Below are positions 1 to 10,327 of a stretch of DNA of 64,000 nt, in pieces; position 1 is the stretch's first letter, and every line of letters begins with the position of its first letter. A model generated the notes under the pieces. It made no database searches, was not told the DNA's origin, and saw nothing but the letters and a program-made list of their open reading frames with translations. Where the stretch lies: NCBI RefSeq assembly GCF_003007735.2, contig NZ_PXNQ02000012.1, positions 62,001 through 126,000 of the forward strand, written 5' to 3'. The translations under genes were made by a program, and so were the position numbers. The DNA is from Paracoccus methylarcula. Lineage in GTDB: Bacteria; Pseudomonadota; Alphaproteobacteria; Rhodobacterales; Rhodobacteraceae.

Positions 1-1235
<1,235 letters not shown>

Positions 1236-1243
1236 TCATGCCT

Positions 1244-1284
1244 GTCCCCTCCCCGTTGGAACCAGCTTTCCCCGGGGAGGGGAC
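1244..1284. terminator. GC-rich hairpin after katG
   Basis: Perfect 11-base arms, GTCCCCTCCCC at 1244-1254 and GGGGAGGGGAC at 1274-1284, enclose a 19-base loop ten bases past the katG stop. There is no clear T tract after it, so it may be a weak intrinsic terminator or an RNA-stabilising stem. Confidence 0.5.
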
Positions 1285-1604
1285 CTTGTGCCCCGACCTG
1301 CAGTAACCACCCTGTCGCCAACCGTTCTGCAGCGGTTGGGATGGGTGAAAGCTGGCTGTTGCCATCGTCTGCAAATTGTACTATATATACCAAATGTGAG
1401 TACGTGAGTAAGCCTTTGGTCTAAACCGCCCGATGATCCCGAGCATGGTCCTTCCTGTCAGATTTCTGCAGTATCGCTTGATCGTCGGGCGGTGATCGAC
1501 ATCCTCATATGCCCCAGGGCCGGATGGCGCATGATGTGCCCAGATCACCGCGGATGATTTCCTGTTCACCTGACAGCGCGCCCCGTTGCCCCGCCGGACC
1601 CGTC
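1285..1604. other. Non-coding stretch between katG and the sulfur genes
   Basis: I see no supported gene here. A second small inverted repeat (CCAACCG / CGGTTGG, 1318-1338) and an AT-rich patch at about 1375-1400 are visible. The frame running leftwards through 1381-1896 has no family resemblance I recognise and overlaps a good gene, so I do not call it. Confidence 0.5.
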
Positions 1605-1769
1605 CTATTCCGGCAGGGCGCCGCAAAAGCCGCCCGATGATGCCTGCCCCGATCCCAGGGCAAAGGCCGGGGGCGCCTTGTAGGGATTCAGATCGGCGCT
1701 TGCCTGGTCGAAGACCAGCAGGGCCGCAAGGAACGCGATCGCGGCGGATGCGGTGACGGTGCGGGTCAT
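1605..1769 (-). CDS. Tiny secreted protein downstream of the YeeE-type transporter
   Basis: Encodes 54 residues and starts with an ATG that overlaps the stop of the upstream transporter gene (TCAT on the plus strand, 1766-1769), so translation is probably coupled. Residues 1-25 look like a Sec signal peptide (MTRTVTASAA then a hydrophobic core ending QASA), leaving a mature peptide of about 29 residues with one cysteine near the C-terminus (GGFCGALPE). I do not recognise a family. Position in the rhodanese-transporter operon suggests a periplasmic accessory role in sulfur handling, with the lone cysteine as a possible sulfur carrier or disulfide partner; that is inference. It could be a chance ORF, but the signal peptide and start/stop overlap argue for a gene. 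Confidence 0.55.
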   Translation of the reverse strand: MTRTVTASAAIAFLAALLVFDQASADLNPYKAPPAFALGSGQASSGGFCGALPE

Positions 1770-2905
1770 GCGCGCGTCTCCAGCCCCAAAAGCGGGCGCA
1801 GCCGGACACCCAGGACCGCACCGGCAAAGGCCGCGACGAACCAGACCCAGCCATGCAGGCTGCCGGTGGACACCCCCGAGAAGAACGCCCCGACATTGCA
1901 GCCGAATGCCAGCCGCGAGGAATATCCCAGCAGGAAGCCCGCGACGATCGTGGCCAGCCATGCCCGCATCGGATAGCCGGGCAGTTTCTGCGACAGCCCG
2001 CCGCTCCGCCATGCGGCCACGGCGAAGGCGCCCGCGATGATGCCGATATTCGTGAGCGAGGTATAATCGGTCAGGATGCTGCCTTGCAGGATCCGTTCCG
2101 ATCCCGGCGCGCTCCAGAAGGCCGAGCCGGACAGGTCGCCGCCCAGGGCCGTGAACCCCTTGGCCGCCCAGAGGCCCAGCCCGTAGACCACGCCCCAGGG
2201 TTGCCCGGCGATCACGAGGTTGGCGATGGCCAGGGCGGCAAGGGCGATGGCCGCGATCACCAGCCTGCGCGGCAGGTGCCGGGCTTCGGGCCTGGCCAGT
2301 CTCAGGAGCAGGCCCGCTACCGCCGCCAGAGCCGCAAGGGTGACGATCAGGCCCGGCCAGCCGGACAGGGTCAGGATCGGCAGGGCGCCCAGCCCGGTCC
2401 ACCAGATCAGGTGATAGGCCCCGGCGAAACTGCCGATGGCAAAGAAGGGCAGCGCCAGCAGGCCGACGGGATTGCCCGAACCGGCATTCACCAATGTCCC
2501 CGAGCCGCAGCCCAGCACCACCTGCATCGCCGCGCCGAAGACGAAGGCGCCGCCGATCATCGCCCAACCGATAGGGGCCTGCGCGCCGGTCAGCTCGTCC
2601 GGATGGGCGGCCAGCAGCGGAATCGCGACCGCGCTGACGATCCCGATGGACAGCAATTGCGCCAGGATTCCCGCCGGTTCGCGGCGCAGGATCATCGCGC
2701 GCCATGGCCCGGCAAAGCCGAAGCGCAGCCCTTCCAGCGCGATGCCGAAGCCAAGGCCGATGGCCAGCATCATCCCGTATCGCGCCCCGGCGAACAGGGC
2801 GACAAGCGCGATGCAGGCCAGCGCCGCCAGGACCAGCCCGCCGCGCCTTGCAAGGATGTCGAAGGCCGGGCCTTCCCGGCCTTGCGGAACCGACGCCCCG
2901 GACAT
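1766..2905 (-). CDS. YeeE/YedE family sulfur (thiosulfate-type) transporter
   Basis: Integral membrane protein of 379 residues with about ten hydrophobic helices, predicted to move thiosulfate or a related sulfur species across the inner membrane. The two family signature motifs with conserved cysteines are present: GCGSGTLVNAG in the first half and FGCNVGAFFSG near the C-terminus, the positions used by TsuA-type thiosulfate uptake proteins. The chosen ATG (2905) shares one base with the stop of the upstream rhodanese gene; longer upstream frames are antisense to that gene. The next small gene overlaps its stop by four bases. The context of a periplasmic sulfurtransferase suggests that thiosulfate or persulfide sulfur is released outside and imported here. 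Confidence 0.88.
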   Translation of the reverse strand: MSGASVPQGREGPAFDILARRGGLVLAALACIALVALFAGARYGMMLAIGLGFGIALEGLRFGFAGPWRAMILRREPAGILAQLLSIGIVSAVAIPLLAAHPDELTGAQAPIGWAMIGGAFVFGAAMQVVLGCGSGTLVNAGSGNPVGLLALPFFAIGSFAGAYHLIWWTGLGALPILTLSGWPGLIVTLAALAAVAGLLLRLARPEARHLPRRLVIAAIALAALAIANLVIAGQPWGVVYGLGLWAAKGFTALGGDLSGSAFWSAPGSERILQGSILTDYTSLTNIGIIAGAFAVAAWRSGGLSQKLPGYPMRAWLATIVAGFLLGYSSRLAFGCNVGAFFSGVSTGSLHGWVWFVAAFAGAVLGVRLRPLLGLETRA

Positions 2906-3837
2906 CAGTTGCGCCTGAACTGGTTCAGGAAATTCTCGAACAGGCCCGGCACATTGGCCATCTCGTTGCCGCTGGCCGAATATTCCACCATCGAGCCCGG
3001 GTAGAGCTTGACGTTCTCGATCCCGGCCAGTTCGGACAGCGCGAACCAGTCGGTCGCGGCCCAATGCCCGGTATTGCAGAAGGACACGACCTCTTCGCCC
3101 GCATCGATGCCAAGCGACGCCTTCAGCGCGTCGAGGTCATCGACCCCGCCGATCCTCGTCGCGCCCGGAGGGAAGAAACTGTAATGGGGCAGGTTCAGCG
3201 CCCCCGGCACGGTTCCGGGCCGTTCTGCCGCGTCATGGGCTTTCCTGCCCTCGTAGAACTCGGGCGGCCGGGCATCGACCAGCACTGCGTCCCGTTCGCC
3301 TGCGACAATGCCGGCAACCTCGTCGGTCAGCGCCGTCCAGCGGTCGTCCCAGGTGATGTCCAGCTCGGATGGCGTCGCGCCGGCCGGGGCCTTGCTCAGC
3401 GGCAGCCCGGCATCGATCCAGGCAGCCGCCCCGCCGTTCAGAACCGACAGCTCGGTGAAACCCGAGCTTTTCAGGGTCCAGTATACTCGGGCGGCGGCGC
3501 CGAAATCGCTGTCGGTATCGCCTTGGGACATGATGACGATGGGGCGGTCCATCACCAGCCCCAATTCCTCGTAGGTCGCCTCCAGCCTATCCACCGGAGG
3601 AAGCTGGCCAGGATTCCCGGCAGGACCACGGAACAGCGCATAGGGTGCCGAAACCGCATCCTCGATATGGCCTTCGGCATAGGCATCGCCCCGGATATCC
3701 AGGACGATCGGATCCTGCTCATCAAGGGCGGCATTCAGCTCCGCGGCCTCGACAAGGGGGCCCAGACCGGCGGCGGAGGCGGCGGTCACGCCCATCCAAG
3801 CGATGCCGGCGAGGCAGATCAATGCAAGACCTTTCAT
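2905..3837 (-). CDS. Periplasmic tandem-rhodanese sulfurtransferase
   Basis: Sulfurtransferase of 310 residues with two rhodanese domains. Residues 1-23 form a signal peptide (MKGLALICLAGIAW to AASA), so it acts in the periplasm. The first domain (about 30-150) lacks the catalytic cysteine; the corresponding loop reads VIMSQGDTDSDFG. The second domain carries the active cysteine in VVSFCNTGHWAA, as in thiosulfate/3-mercaptopyruvate sulfurtransferases. The start at 3837 was chosen because it begins the signal peptide and has a good AAGGAAG ribosome site; an in-frame ATG at 3984 would add a non-signal extension. It is first in a coupled operon with the YeeE-type transporter and the tiny secreted protein. 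The donor substrate cannot be told from sequence. Confidence 0.87.
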   Translation of the reverse strand: MKGLALICLAGIAWMGVTAASAAGLGPLVEAAELNAALDEQDPIVLDIRGDAYAEGHIEDAVSAPYALFRGPAGNPGQLPPVDRLEATYEELGLVMDRPIVIMSQGDTDSDFGAAARVYWTLKSSGFTELSVLNGGAAAWIDAGLPLSKAPAGATPSELDITWDDRWTALTDEVAGIVAGERDAVLVDARPPEFYEGRKAHDAAERPGTVPGALNLPHYSFFPPGATRIGGVDDLDALKASLGIDAGEEVVSFCNTGHWAATDWFALSELAGIENVKLYPGSMVEYSASGNEMANVPGLFENFLNQFRRN

Positions 3838-4066
3838 CGGCTGTCTTCCTTCGCGTTTCGGGTTCCCTTTACCAGATCGGCAATTTATCGCGCATTTCAA
3901 GCATTCGCGCATCCCGAAAACTGCAATGATCGAAAACAGGATCTTCGCCAATAGCGAAATCGCAAGGCGGTTAACGCGCCCCATGCCATCGGGCGATGAC
4001 GCATTTCCCGCAAGGCCGGGCCTGCCGGAATTTCATCCTTGTTTCAGACCGCATCGCGGTGGTGGC

Positions 4067-5359
4067 TCAGGTCTCCCCCTCGCCGCCCGTATCACAGCCC
4101 GGCACCCCGTTCTCGAAGAAATCCGCAGGCAGGTGGCGGGCCTCGGTGATGATCACGTTCTGCTCGGGATCCCAGGCCATGTGCCGCTCCCAGGCCAGCT
4201 TGCCACCGGGTGTCACCTCGAGCACGCGCCCGCCCTCGGCCTCGGTCAGCAGGATGTTGCCGTCCGGCAGGACCTGATGCTTGCCCCGGCGCCAGCTATA
4301 GAACGGCACCTCGTCCGAGCCGGTGAACAGGGTCTCGACCCGATCCTCGCCGGGGCGGATCGAGAGGACCCGGCTTGCGCCCGAACCGGTGGCATTGTCG
4401 TAAACCGTGATCCGGCCATCGGGCTGGAAGTCGGGATCGTGCTGCTTGAACCAGGGCCCGTAATGCCACCATTTCAGGCGCCCGGTTTCCGGATCCACCA
4501 CGCTGATCATGTTCAGCTCGCGCAGGCTCAGCAGCACGTCGCCGGGCTCGAACATCGGGAAGGCACCGGCCATATCGGCGCGCAGCGGCTCGGCATCGTT
4601 GGGATGGAAGGGATCGCCCAGATAGGAGACCTCTTCCTCGGCGTTTTCCGGCGTGCGGGTGCGGATCTCCAGCATCGCCTTCTGCTCTGCATTCGCGCCC
4701 TCGACCATTTCCTTGCGCAGGCTGATGCTGTTCAGGATCTCGCCCGTATCCTCGTCGAGCCAGACGATATCGTCATCGCGCAGCGTCACCAGATGGCCTT
4801 CGCCATCCCGGTTGATGCTATGGTGGAACCGGTCATTCTGCGTCCAGATGGGCTTGCCGCAGGCATCGATCCGGGTGATGGCCTGCCCGCCGTCAAAGGT
4901 CAGCGCCAGCGAGCCGTCCTCGAATACTTCCATGCCGTGCAGCATCACGTTCTGCGGCTTGCGTTCGGAATCATACAGGCCGTAGCGCACCGGCCAGCGA
5001 TGCAGCTCCTGCCCGCTGCCGTCATAAAGGCGAACCGTGTGGAACGGCCCGTCCCGCTGCTCGTTCAGCCCCGCGGCAAGGGTATAGCCCTCGGCGCTGC
5101 TGCCCGAAGTCTGGCCCGAGAATCCGCGTTCGGGGTCCGGATCGCCGGAGATCGGCTTGACCAGGTGCCGCGTGGGTTCAAGCCCGATATCGTTCTTCCA
5201 GTTCTGCGAGACCTCCAGAATCGTGCGATGCGCCAGGCCGATCTGCGGCGCGGGAAACCAGTTCCACCAGGTGGATACGGTGCCATAGATCACCGCGATG
5301 ATTGCAAGCGAAACAATTGAAATGACGGGACCGATGCGGTCGGAAATTCTGCGTTTCAA
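4067..5359 (-). CDS. Arylsulfotransferase-like (ASST family) membrane-anchored protein
   Basis: About 430 residues: an N-terminal transmembrane anchor (VISIVSLAIIAVIYG, roughly residues 10-30) followed by a beta-propeller-like body with repeated turns such as GQAITRIDACGKPIWTQN and GRLKWWHYGPW, typical of ASST-type aryl-sulfate sulfotransferase relatives. The family moves sulfate between phenolic compounds without PAPS, but I cannot confirm the catalytic histidine set, and many family members have unknown substrates. No ATG fits; the first plausible start is TTG at 5359, 35 bases after the upstream sulfotransferase stop, with a purine-rich GAGAAAG upstream. It lies directly downstream of a PAPS-type sulfotransferase gene on the same strand. 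Confidence 0.72.
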   Translation of the reverse strand: MKRRISDRIGPVISIVSLAIIAVIYGTVSTWWNWFPAPQIGLAHRTILEVSQNWKNDIGLEPTRHLVKPISGDPDPERGFSGQTSGSSAEGYTLAAGLNEQRDGPFHTVRLYDGSGQELHRWPVRYGLYDSERKPQNVMLHGMEVFEDGSLALTFDGGQAITRIDACGKPIWTQNDRFHHSINRDGEGHLVTLRDDDIVWLDEDTGEILNSISLRKEMVEGANAEQKAMLEIRTRTPENAEEEVSYLGDPFHPNDAEPLRADMAGAFPMFEPGDVLLSLRELNMISVVDPETGRLKWWHYGPWFKQHDPDFQPDGRITVYDNATGSGASRVLSIRPGEDRVETLFTGSDEVPFYSWRRGKHQVLPDGNILLTEAEGGRVLEVTPGGKLAWERHMAWDPEQNVIITEARHLPADFFENGVPGCDTGGEGET

Positions 5360-5394
5360 GGCTCTGTTTACTTTCTCTTGTGAATGGCAACCGA

Positions 5395-6864
5395 TCAAAG
5401 CGCCCGTTCCAGCAGCGCGGCATGCAATTCTTTCGCGCGATGCAGAAGACCGGCAGAGGCCCCGGAAAGCTCGGGGGGCGGTTTCGAGGGGCGGAACATG
5501 CCGCTGGCCGACAGCAGCGCCTGCCCGTCCCGCAGTTCCAGCGCCTCGGCCAGTCGGGGCAACTGCTCTTGCGGGTGGCTGCTGAGCGCGGCGTGATCGA
5601 TGAAGACCGCATCCCCGGGCGCATGTTCCAGCACATGGGCATAGGCGGCATTCCAATAGCGCAGCCAGTAGTCGCTGGTCCCGGCCCCTGCCGCGCTTTC
5701 GGGCGCGCCGGGAAAGGCGATCGGGCGCAAGGCGGCGCCGAATTCGTAATGCCCGATCCCCTCCATGTATTGGCGGGCGAAACGGTCGCGGGCATGCAGA
5801 TCGGCAAAGCGTTCATGCTGCCGCATCAGCGAGACGACCTGCGCGGCCGGATCGCGCACCGGGATCACCAGCCGGGCATCCGGGAAAGCCGCGGTCAACA
5901 GCGGCAACCGGGCGATATTGGCGTTGTTCTTGGACACATAGCGGAAGGCACCGGGCTTGCCCGCGACGATCTTGCGCATGTGGCGGGACAGGAACGCCTC
6001 GAACTCCGCGTTGCGGTCCGTCTCGTTCCACAGCGCGATGCGGCCGCCCCTGTAACGGTCGCGCCAGAAGGCCATCCAGACCATTTCCTCGAAAGCCTCG
6101 GGGCTGTCGAAATCCACGTCGATACCGTCGCCATGCGCGCGCTCGGCCTTTTCACCGGCCTTGCGGAACAGGTTGGAAAAGCGCCCCCATAACAGCGGCG
6201 ACAAGGTAAACGGCATGTTGCGATAGCTGGCCGAGGCGAATTCCGGCTGCCGGGCCAGCAATTCCAGCAGGATCGTCGTGCCCGCCCGTGGCAGCGAGGT
6301 GACCAGCACCGGCCGCTCGGCCCGCGTGTCCTCGATCCTGCGCCGCCACAGCCGGTCCTCGACCCTGGCCAGCCCCTTTTGCAGCCCCGGCGAGGAAAAG
6401 GCCAGGTTGTGCAGCGCCCGGTCGAGCGCCGAATAGGGCACCTCGTCGCGCGTGGTGTCCCCGGCGGCTGCCCCGGCATCCTTCCCGCGCAATCGGCCGA
6501 TCCCGATCCACAAGGCGATGCTGCCAAGCGAGGACCACAGGATGAAGGACCAGCTCAGCGCGATATCCATCGCCTCGCCGATGCTGAACAGGCCCAGCAG
6601 GTCGCCGCCGACGACGAAACCCGCCGCCGCCAGGAATCCCGCCGCGGCGATGGCCAGCAGGGTGGCGCTGCTCTTGACCAGTGTGAATGTGGCGCGCCGG
6701 ACCTGCCGTTCCTTGATCTCGTCGCTCAGATCCGGATCGGTGATGGTGCCGAGCGCCTCATGGGCGATCTGGATGGCCGAACCGGCGCGGCGCTCGATCT
6801 CGAACAGCCGCAACACGGCGATCAAGGCGACCACGCCCGCAACAAGCGCGATGACGGCCATCAT
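5395..6864 (-). CDS. Membrane-anchored sulfotransferase family protein
   Basis: A 489-residue protein with an N-terminal helix (residues 1-20), a linker, two further hydrophobic helices (about 65-120) and a C-terminal sulfotransferase domain from about residue 180. The 5'-phosphosulfate-binding loop is visible as VLVTSLPRAGTTILLELL, and the 3'-phosphate-binding region as LVIPVRDPAAQVVSLMRQH, so the family reaction would be sulfate transfer from PAPS. The acceptor is unknown; a membrane or exported polymer fits the anchored topology. The gene starts four bases inside the preceding small membrane-protein gene (ATGA overlap) and is followed by the ASST-like gene, forming a probable three-gene operon. 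Confidence 0.85.
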   Translation of the reverse strand: MMAVIALVAGVVALIAVLRLFEIERRAGSAIQIAHEALGTITDPDLSDEIKERQVRRATFTLVKSSATLLAIAAAGFLAAAGFVVGGDLLGLFSIGEAMDIALSWSFILWSSLGSIALWIGIGRLRGKDAGAAAGDTTRDEVPYSALDRALHNLAFSSPGLQKGLARVEDRLWRRRIEDTRAERPVLVTSLPRAGTTILLELLARQPEFASASYRNMPFTLSPLLWGRFSNLFRKAGEKAERAHGDGIDVDFDSPEAFEEMVWMAFWRDRYRGGRIALWNETDRNAEFEAFLSRHMRKIVAGKPGAFRYVSKNNANIARLPLLTAAFPDARLVIPVRDPAAQVVSLMRQHERFADLHARDRFARQYMEGIGHYEFGAALRPIAFPGAPESAAGAGTSDYWLRYWNAAYAHVLEHAPGDAVFIDHAALSSHPQEQLPRLAEALELRDGQALLSASGMFRPSKPPPELSGASAGLLHRAKELHAALLERAL

Positions 6865-7100
6865 TGCGGCTCTTGGCGGTCATCGGCGGGCTTGTTCCTG
6901 CGCAGCAGCCGCTTCAGCGGATACCAGACGAAGCCGACCACGGCCAGAAGCACGACGGCGATGACCGCGATCATGGTGCCAAGCGCGGTCAACCCCGCAC
7001 CCGGCCCCACATAGGCCAGCGCGGGCGCGGCGTTGAGCGTGGCGGCAAGCCCCGCGATGGCGGCGCCGCAAATCATTCGGGAGGAGGGGTAAGAGAGCAT
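6861..7100 (-). CDS. Small signal-peptide-bearing membrane protein (YVGPGAG type)
   Basis: Encodes 79 residues: a signal sequence (residues 1-29, ending PALA), then the motif YVGPGAGLTALGT, one transmembrane helix (about 44-60), and a short basic tail (WYPLKRLLRRNK). I know this architecture as a small protein next to sulfotransferase or exopolymer genes in Rhodobacteraceae, without an assigned function. It overlaps the sulfotransferase start by ATGA, so the two are probably translated together; it may help anchor or localise the enzyme (inference). Confidence 0.72.
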   Translation of the reverse strand: MLSYPSSRMICGAAIAGLAATLNAAPALAYVGPGAGLTALGTMIAVIAVVLLAVVGFVWYPLKRLLRRNKPADDRQEPQ

Positions 7101-7403
7101 CGGAGGAACCTTTCAGGAGATTGTCTTCCCAAGTGGCTGTTACGAATAATGACGCAACAGGGTTCGTCGAGGCCCGTTCCCATATTTGCCGGATAGCGGG
7201 CGGAACCGGCATATCTCTGCCTAAATCTATCGGCAATTTGCTGCGCAGAGGCGAAGAGGGCTCACCAGATGGTGACCCGCCGGGCCTTGCAGGAATGATT
7301 TCGCAGCTTGTCGGCCCTTGCAGCCGGGCATCGGCCAATTGCGCCGCCCCCGCCTTCGGTCATCTCATGCCGTCACGGCCCGGAGATGTGCGGGTTTCCC
7401 CTG
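7101..7403. other. Intergenic region, no gene seen
   Basis: Upstream region of the small-protein/sulfotransferase operon and downstream region of the MaoC gene. An imperfect inverted repeat (ATATTTGCCGG / CCGGCATAT, about 7172-7203) might be a regulatory site. No coding frame here has recognisable content. Confidence 0.4.
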
Positions 7404-7862
7404 TCACGCCTCGCGCCCCGCCATCAGGCGCAGGGGCGTATAGGTGATGACCGTCTCTCCGCGCTGATTGACGATGTGATTGCGGGTCCGGACCAGCCCG
7501 CGCCCGGCCTTTTTCGCGGGCCGGGCCTCGGAGATCTCGATCTCGACATGGATCGTGTCGTCCTGCAGCACCGGAGCCTCGACATTCATCTCCATATGCA
7601 GAAAGGCCAGCCCGGTTCCCTGCGCGGTCGCGTTCAGCACCAGCCCCTCGGCCAGCGACAGGACCAGCGCGGCGGGCGCGGGGCGGCCCGGAATCGCGGA
7701 ATGGGCGGCACGATACTCGGCATCGACGAAGAGCGATTCCAGCATGCCCGCCGCATTGACGAAATTGACGATATCGGTCTCGGTGATGGTGCGGCCCGAG
7801 GTCCGGAACCTGTCGCCGACCGTCAGATCGTTCCAGTAGAATCCTTCACCAAGCAGTTTCAT
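7404..7862 (-). CDS. MaoC-like hotdog dehydratase
   Basis: A 152-residue hotdog-fold protein of the MaoC / R-hydratase group, which adds or removes water at CoA-linked enoyl groups. GEGFYWNDLTVGDRFRTSGRTITETDIVNF is the usual N-terminal layout and the mid region HSAIPGRPAPAALVLSLAEG follows the family pattern. The catalytic Asp/His positions of (R)-hydratases are only partly clear. ATG 7862 was chosen for the strong AGGAG site eight bases upstream; an earlier in-frame ATG (7901) lacks one. It is the last gene of the IclR-controlled TRAP/CoA-transferase cluster and fits as the hydratase step of that CoA pathway. Confidence 0.82.
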   Translation of the reverse strand: MKLLGEGFYWNDLTVGDRFRTSGRTITETDIVNFVNAAGMLESLFVDAEYRAAHSAIPGRPAPAALVLSLAEGLVLNATAQGTGLAFLHMEMNVEAPVLQDDTIHVEIEISEARPAKKAGRGLVRTRNHIVNQRGETVITYTPLRLMAGREA

Positions 7863-7979
7863 TCGAGGCTCCTTGCCAACAGGTCGCTTGCTCCGCGACA
7901 TTGCATCGAAACGGGGATGCCGACGGCATCCCCGGGCATTGCGACGGCGGACAAGCCGGCCGCGCGCATGCCCCGCATC

Positions 7980-9002
7980 CTATTCGGCCAGCGCGTCGCG
8001 AAACGCCTGCAGCACCTCGGAGCCGGGAAGACCCCGCCCGTCCAGGTCCTCGGCCCATTTCTCGCCGATGGTGGACATCCGCTTGCCGATCTCGGCCATG
8101 TCCTCTTCGGGCAGCGACACGAAAGCCACCCCCGCATCCGCCATGGTCTGCTTGTCCTTGAGGTCAAGCTCTTCGGCAGCCTTGCAGGCCGAACCGATCA
8201 CCTCTTCGGCGGCATCGGTCATCGCCTTCTGAACCTCGGGCGAAAGCCGGTTCCAGCGATCCTCGCTGATGACATAGCTGGCCACGAAAGAGCCGAAATT
8301 CATGCCCTGCGTGCCATAGGCCAGCGCCGGTTCCAGCTCGTAGGGAAGGGCGCTGGAATGCGGGAAAAGCACCCCGTCGATGGTGCCCCGGGTCAGCGCC
8401 TCGCGGGTTTCGGGGGCCGGGATGTTGACCGGCGTCGCGCCCATCAGCTGCACCGCGATCTCCTTGGTGCCGCCGGTCGCCCGCAGCTTCATCCCCTTGA
8501 AACTGTCGATATCGGTGATCTCGTTCTCGGCGGTGAAAATCTGGTAGGGCGACAGGATCATCACCAGCAGCATGCGCACGCCTTGCGGGGCCAGTTCCGC
8601 CTCGTCCAGAATCCCGCCGGGCCGGGCGATGGACCAATAAGCCCCGGTGCCCTGGCAGGAAGAGTTGAACGCCTCGGGCAATTCGCCCACCGCCGAAAGC
8701 GGCAGCTTGTCGGCGACATAGGAAACGCCGACATAGCCGATATCGACGGTATTGCTCTGCGTCAGCGACAGCAGGTCCTTGGACTTGCCCAGCTGCTCGG
8801 CGGGGTAATATTCGAACTCGACCTCGCCGCCGGTCAGTTCGGTAACCTTGTCCATCCAGATCTTGGTCATGTTCTCGGCGATGTAATGGCCCACCGGGAA
8901 ACTGTCGGCGACCCGCAGGGTCTCGGCCATCCCAAGCGACGGGATGGTCATGGCGGCGGCCATCGCGGTCAGTGCCGCGGTCCTCGTCTTTCCGATATTC
9001 AT
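7980..9002 (-). CDS. dctP: TRAP transporter substrate-binding protein (DctP family)
   Basis: Periplasmic binding protein of 340 residues that captures an organic acid for a TRAP transporter. Residues 1-26 are a signal peptide (cleavage after GMA). The family features are LRVADSFPVGHYIAE, the LGKSKDLLSLTQ segment, and the core MKLRATGGTKEIAVQLMGATPVNI, with the arginine that usually salt-bridges the substrate carboxylate. It is encoded after the large (frameshifted) and small permease genes on the same strand, with a good GGAGGA ribosome site. The neighbouring CoA-transferases suggest the ligand is a carboxylic acid that is then activated to a CoA ester; its identity is not evident. Confidence 0.92.
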   Translation of the reverse strand: MNIGKTRTAALTAMAAAMTIPSLGMAETLRVADSFPVGHYIAENMTKIWMDKVTELTGGEVEFEYYPAEQLGKSKDLLSLTQSNTVDIGYVGVSYVADKLPLSAVGELPEAFNSSCQGTGAYWSIARPGGILDEAELAPQGVRMLLVMILSPYQIFTAENEITDIDSFKGMKLRATGGTKEIAVQLMGATPVNIPAPETREALTRGTIDGVLFPHSSALPYELEPALAYGTQGMNFGSFVASYVISEDRWNRLSPEVQKAMTDAAEEVIGSACKAAEELDLKDKQTMADAGVAFVSLPEEDMAEIGKRMSTIGEKWAEDLDGRGLPGSEVLQAFRDALAE

Positions 9003-9044
9003 CTCTTTCCTCCTCCTGTTGATTTCTTGCGGTCCCGGCCGGCC

Positions 9045-10327
9045 TCACATGGTCGAGGGCAGCCACAGCACCAGGCTCGGGAACAGCACCAGCAGCGCGA
9101 TCACCAGCAGATGCGCCCAGACATGCGGCATCACGCCCCGGAACAATTCGCCCAATGGCCGCCTTGTATAGCGGGCCACGACAAAGACATTCATGCCCAT
9201 CGGCGGCGTCACCATGCCGACCTCGGCGGTGACGATGACCACGACGCCGAACCAGACCGGGTCGAAACCAAGCTGCGTGACGACCGGCAGGATGACCGGC
9301 ACGGTCAGGATCAGGATGGCGATCTGGTCCATGAAGAAACCGAGGATCAGGTAGCCGATCAGGATGATCGCCATGATCAGCAGAGGCGCCAGCCCGAGCC
9401 CGCCGATCCAGCCTGCCAGTTCGTTGGTGACCCGCGACAGGGTCAGGAAATAGCCGAAGACATGCGCGCCGAGGATGATGAACAGGATCATCGCGGTGGT
9501 ATGCCCGGTATTGCGCAGGGCGATCAGCAGGCTTTGCAGGTTCAGCTTGCGCTCTTTCGCGGCCAGCAGCATGGCGACAAAGGCCCCGATCCCCGAGGCT
9601 TCGGTCGCGTCGAGATGCCCGAATAGATCGCGCCGGTCACCGCCAGGAACAGGATCAGCATCGGCCCCACATGTTTCAGCGAGCCGAATTTCTCGCGCAG
9701 CGTATAGGCCCGGCCCGCCGGGGCGGCGGCGGGATCGATGCGGACCAGCACGGCGATGGTCAGGATGATCGCCATGGTCACGATGACGCCCGGAATGACC
9801 CCGCCGATCAGCAGGTCCCCCACCGGCAGATCCGCGATGATGCCATAGAGGATCAGGGCAATCGATGGCGGGATCAGCATCGCCAAAGTGCCCGAGATCG
9901 CCACCGCGCCGCCGGCCAGTTTCGGATCGTATCCCTGTTCCATCATCGAGGGGATCGAGGTCGAGGCAAGGGTCGCCGCCGCGGCGGTGCTGGAACCCGA
10001 GATGGCGCCGAAACCCGCCCCCGCGATCGCCGTGGCCATGGCCAGCCCGCCCCGCAGCCGCCCGACCCAGATGCTGGCCGCCCGGAACAGGTCCTTTGCC
10101 ACCCCGGACAGGATCACGAATTCGGCCATCAGGATGAACATCGGGATGGTAATGATCTCATACGAACTTGCCGTGGACAGCGGCGAGGTGCGCAGGATGC
10201 CAGCAACGAAGCTCCAGCCGCCCAGCAGGTACAGCCCGACGGCCCCGGAGACCGACATGGCGAGCGCGACGGGAAGCCCTGTGACCAGGAACAGAGCCAG
10301 CAACAGCAGGACAAGTGCGACGGTCAT
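9045..10327 (-). pseudogene. dctM: TRAP transporter large permease (DctM), interrupted by one frameshift
   Basis: Two overlapping frames together make a full-length, roughly 427-residue DctM. Residues 1-242 read from 10327 (MTVALVLLLLALF to GAIYSGI), and the rest reads in another frame (MLLAAKERKLN to WLPSTM, stop 9045). Around 9608-9612 the DNA reads TCGACGCGACCGAAGCC where an intact gene would need TCGACGCCGACCGAAG, a one-base loss in a CG run that turns the expected STPTEASG into STRPKPRG. Everything on both sides is well conserved, so the gene is either freshly inactivated or the base is missing from the assembly. It overlaps dctQ by ATGA. Confidence 0.85.

Noticed and set aside
1381..1896. 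A 171-codon minus-strand frame next to katG
   Set aside because: It overlaps the YeeE-type gene and the tiny secreted gene in another register, and its remaining part is not recognisable.
7308..9626. A 772-codon open frame on the plus strand over the TRAP genes
   Set aside because: It is antisense to dctP and dctM, has His/Gln/Arg-rich low-complexity composition and no family resemblance; long antisense frames are expected at this GC content.
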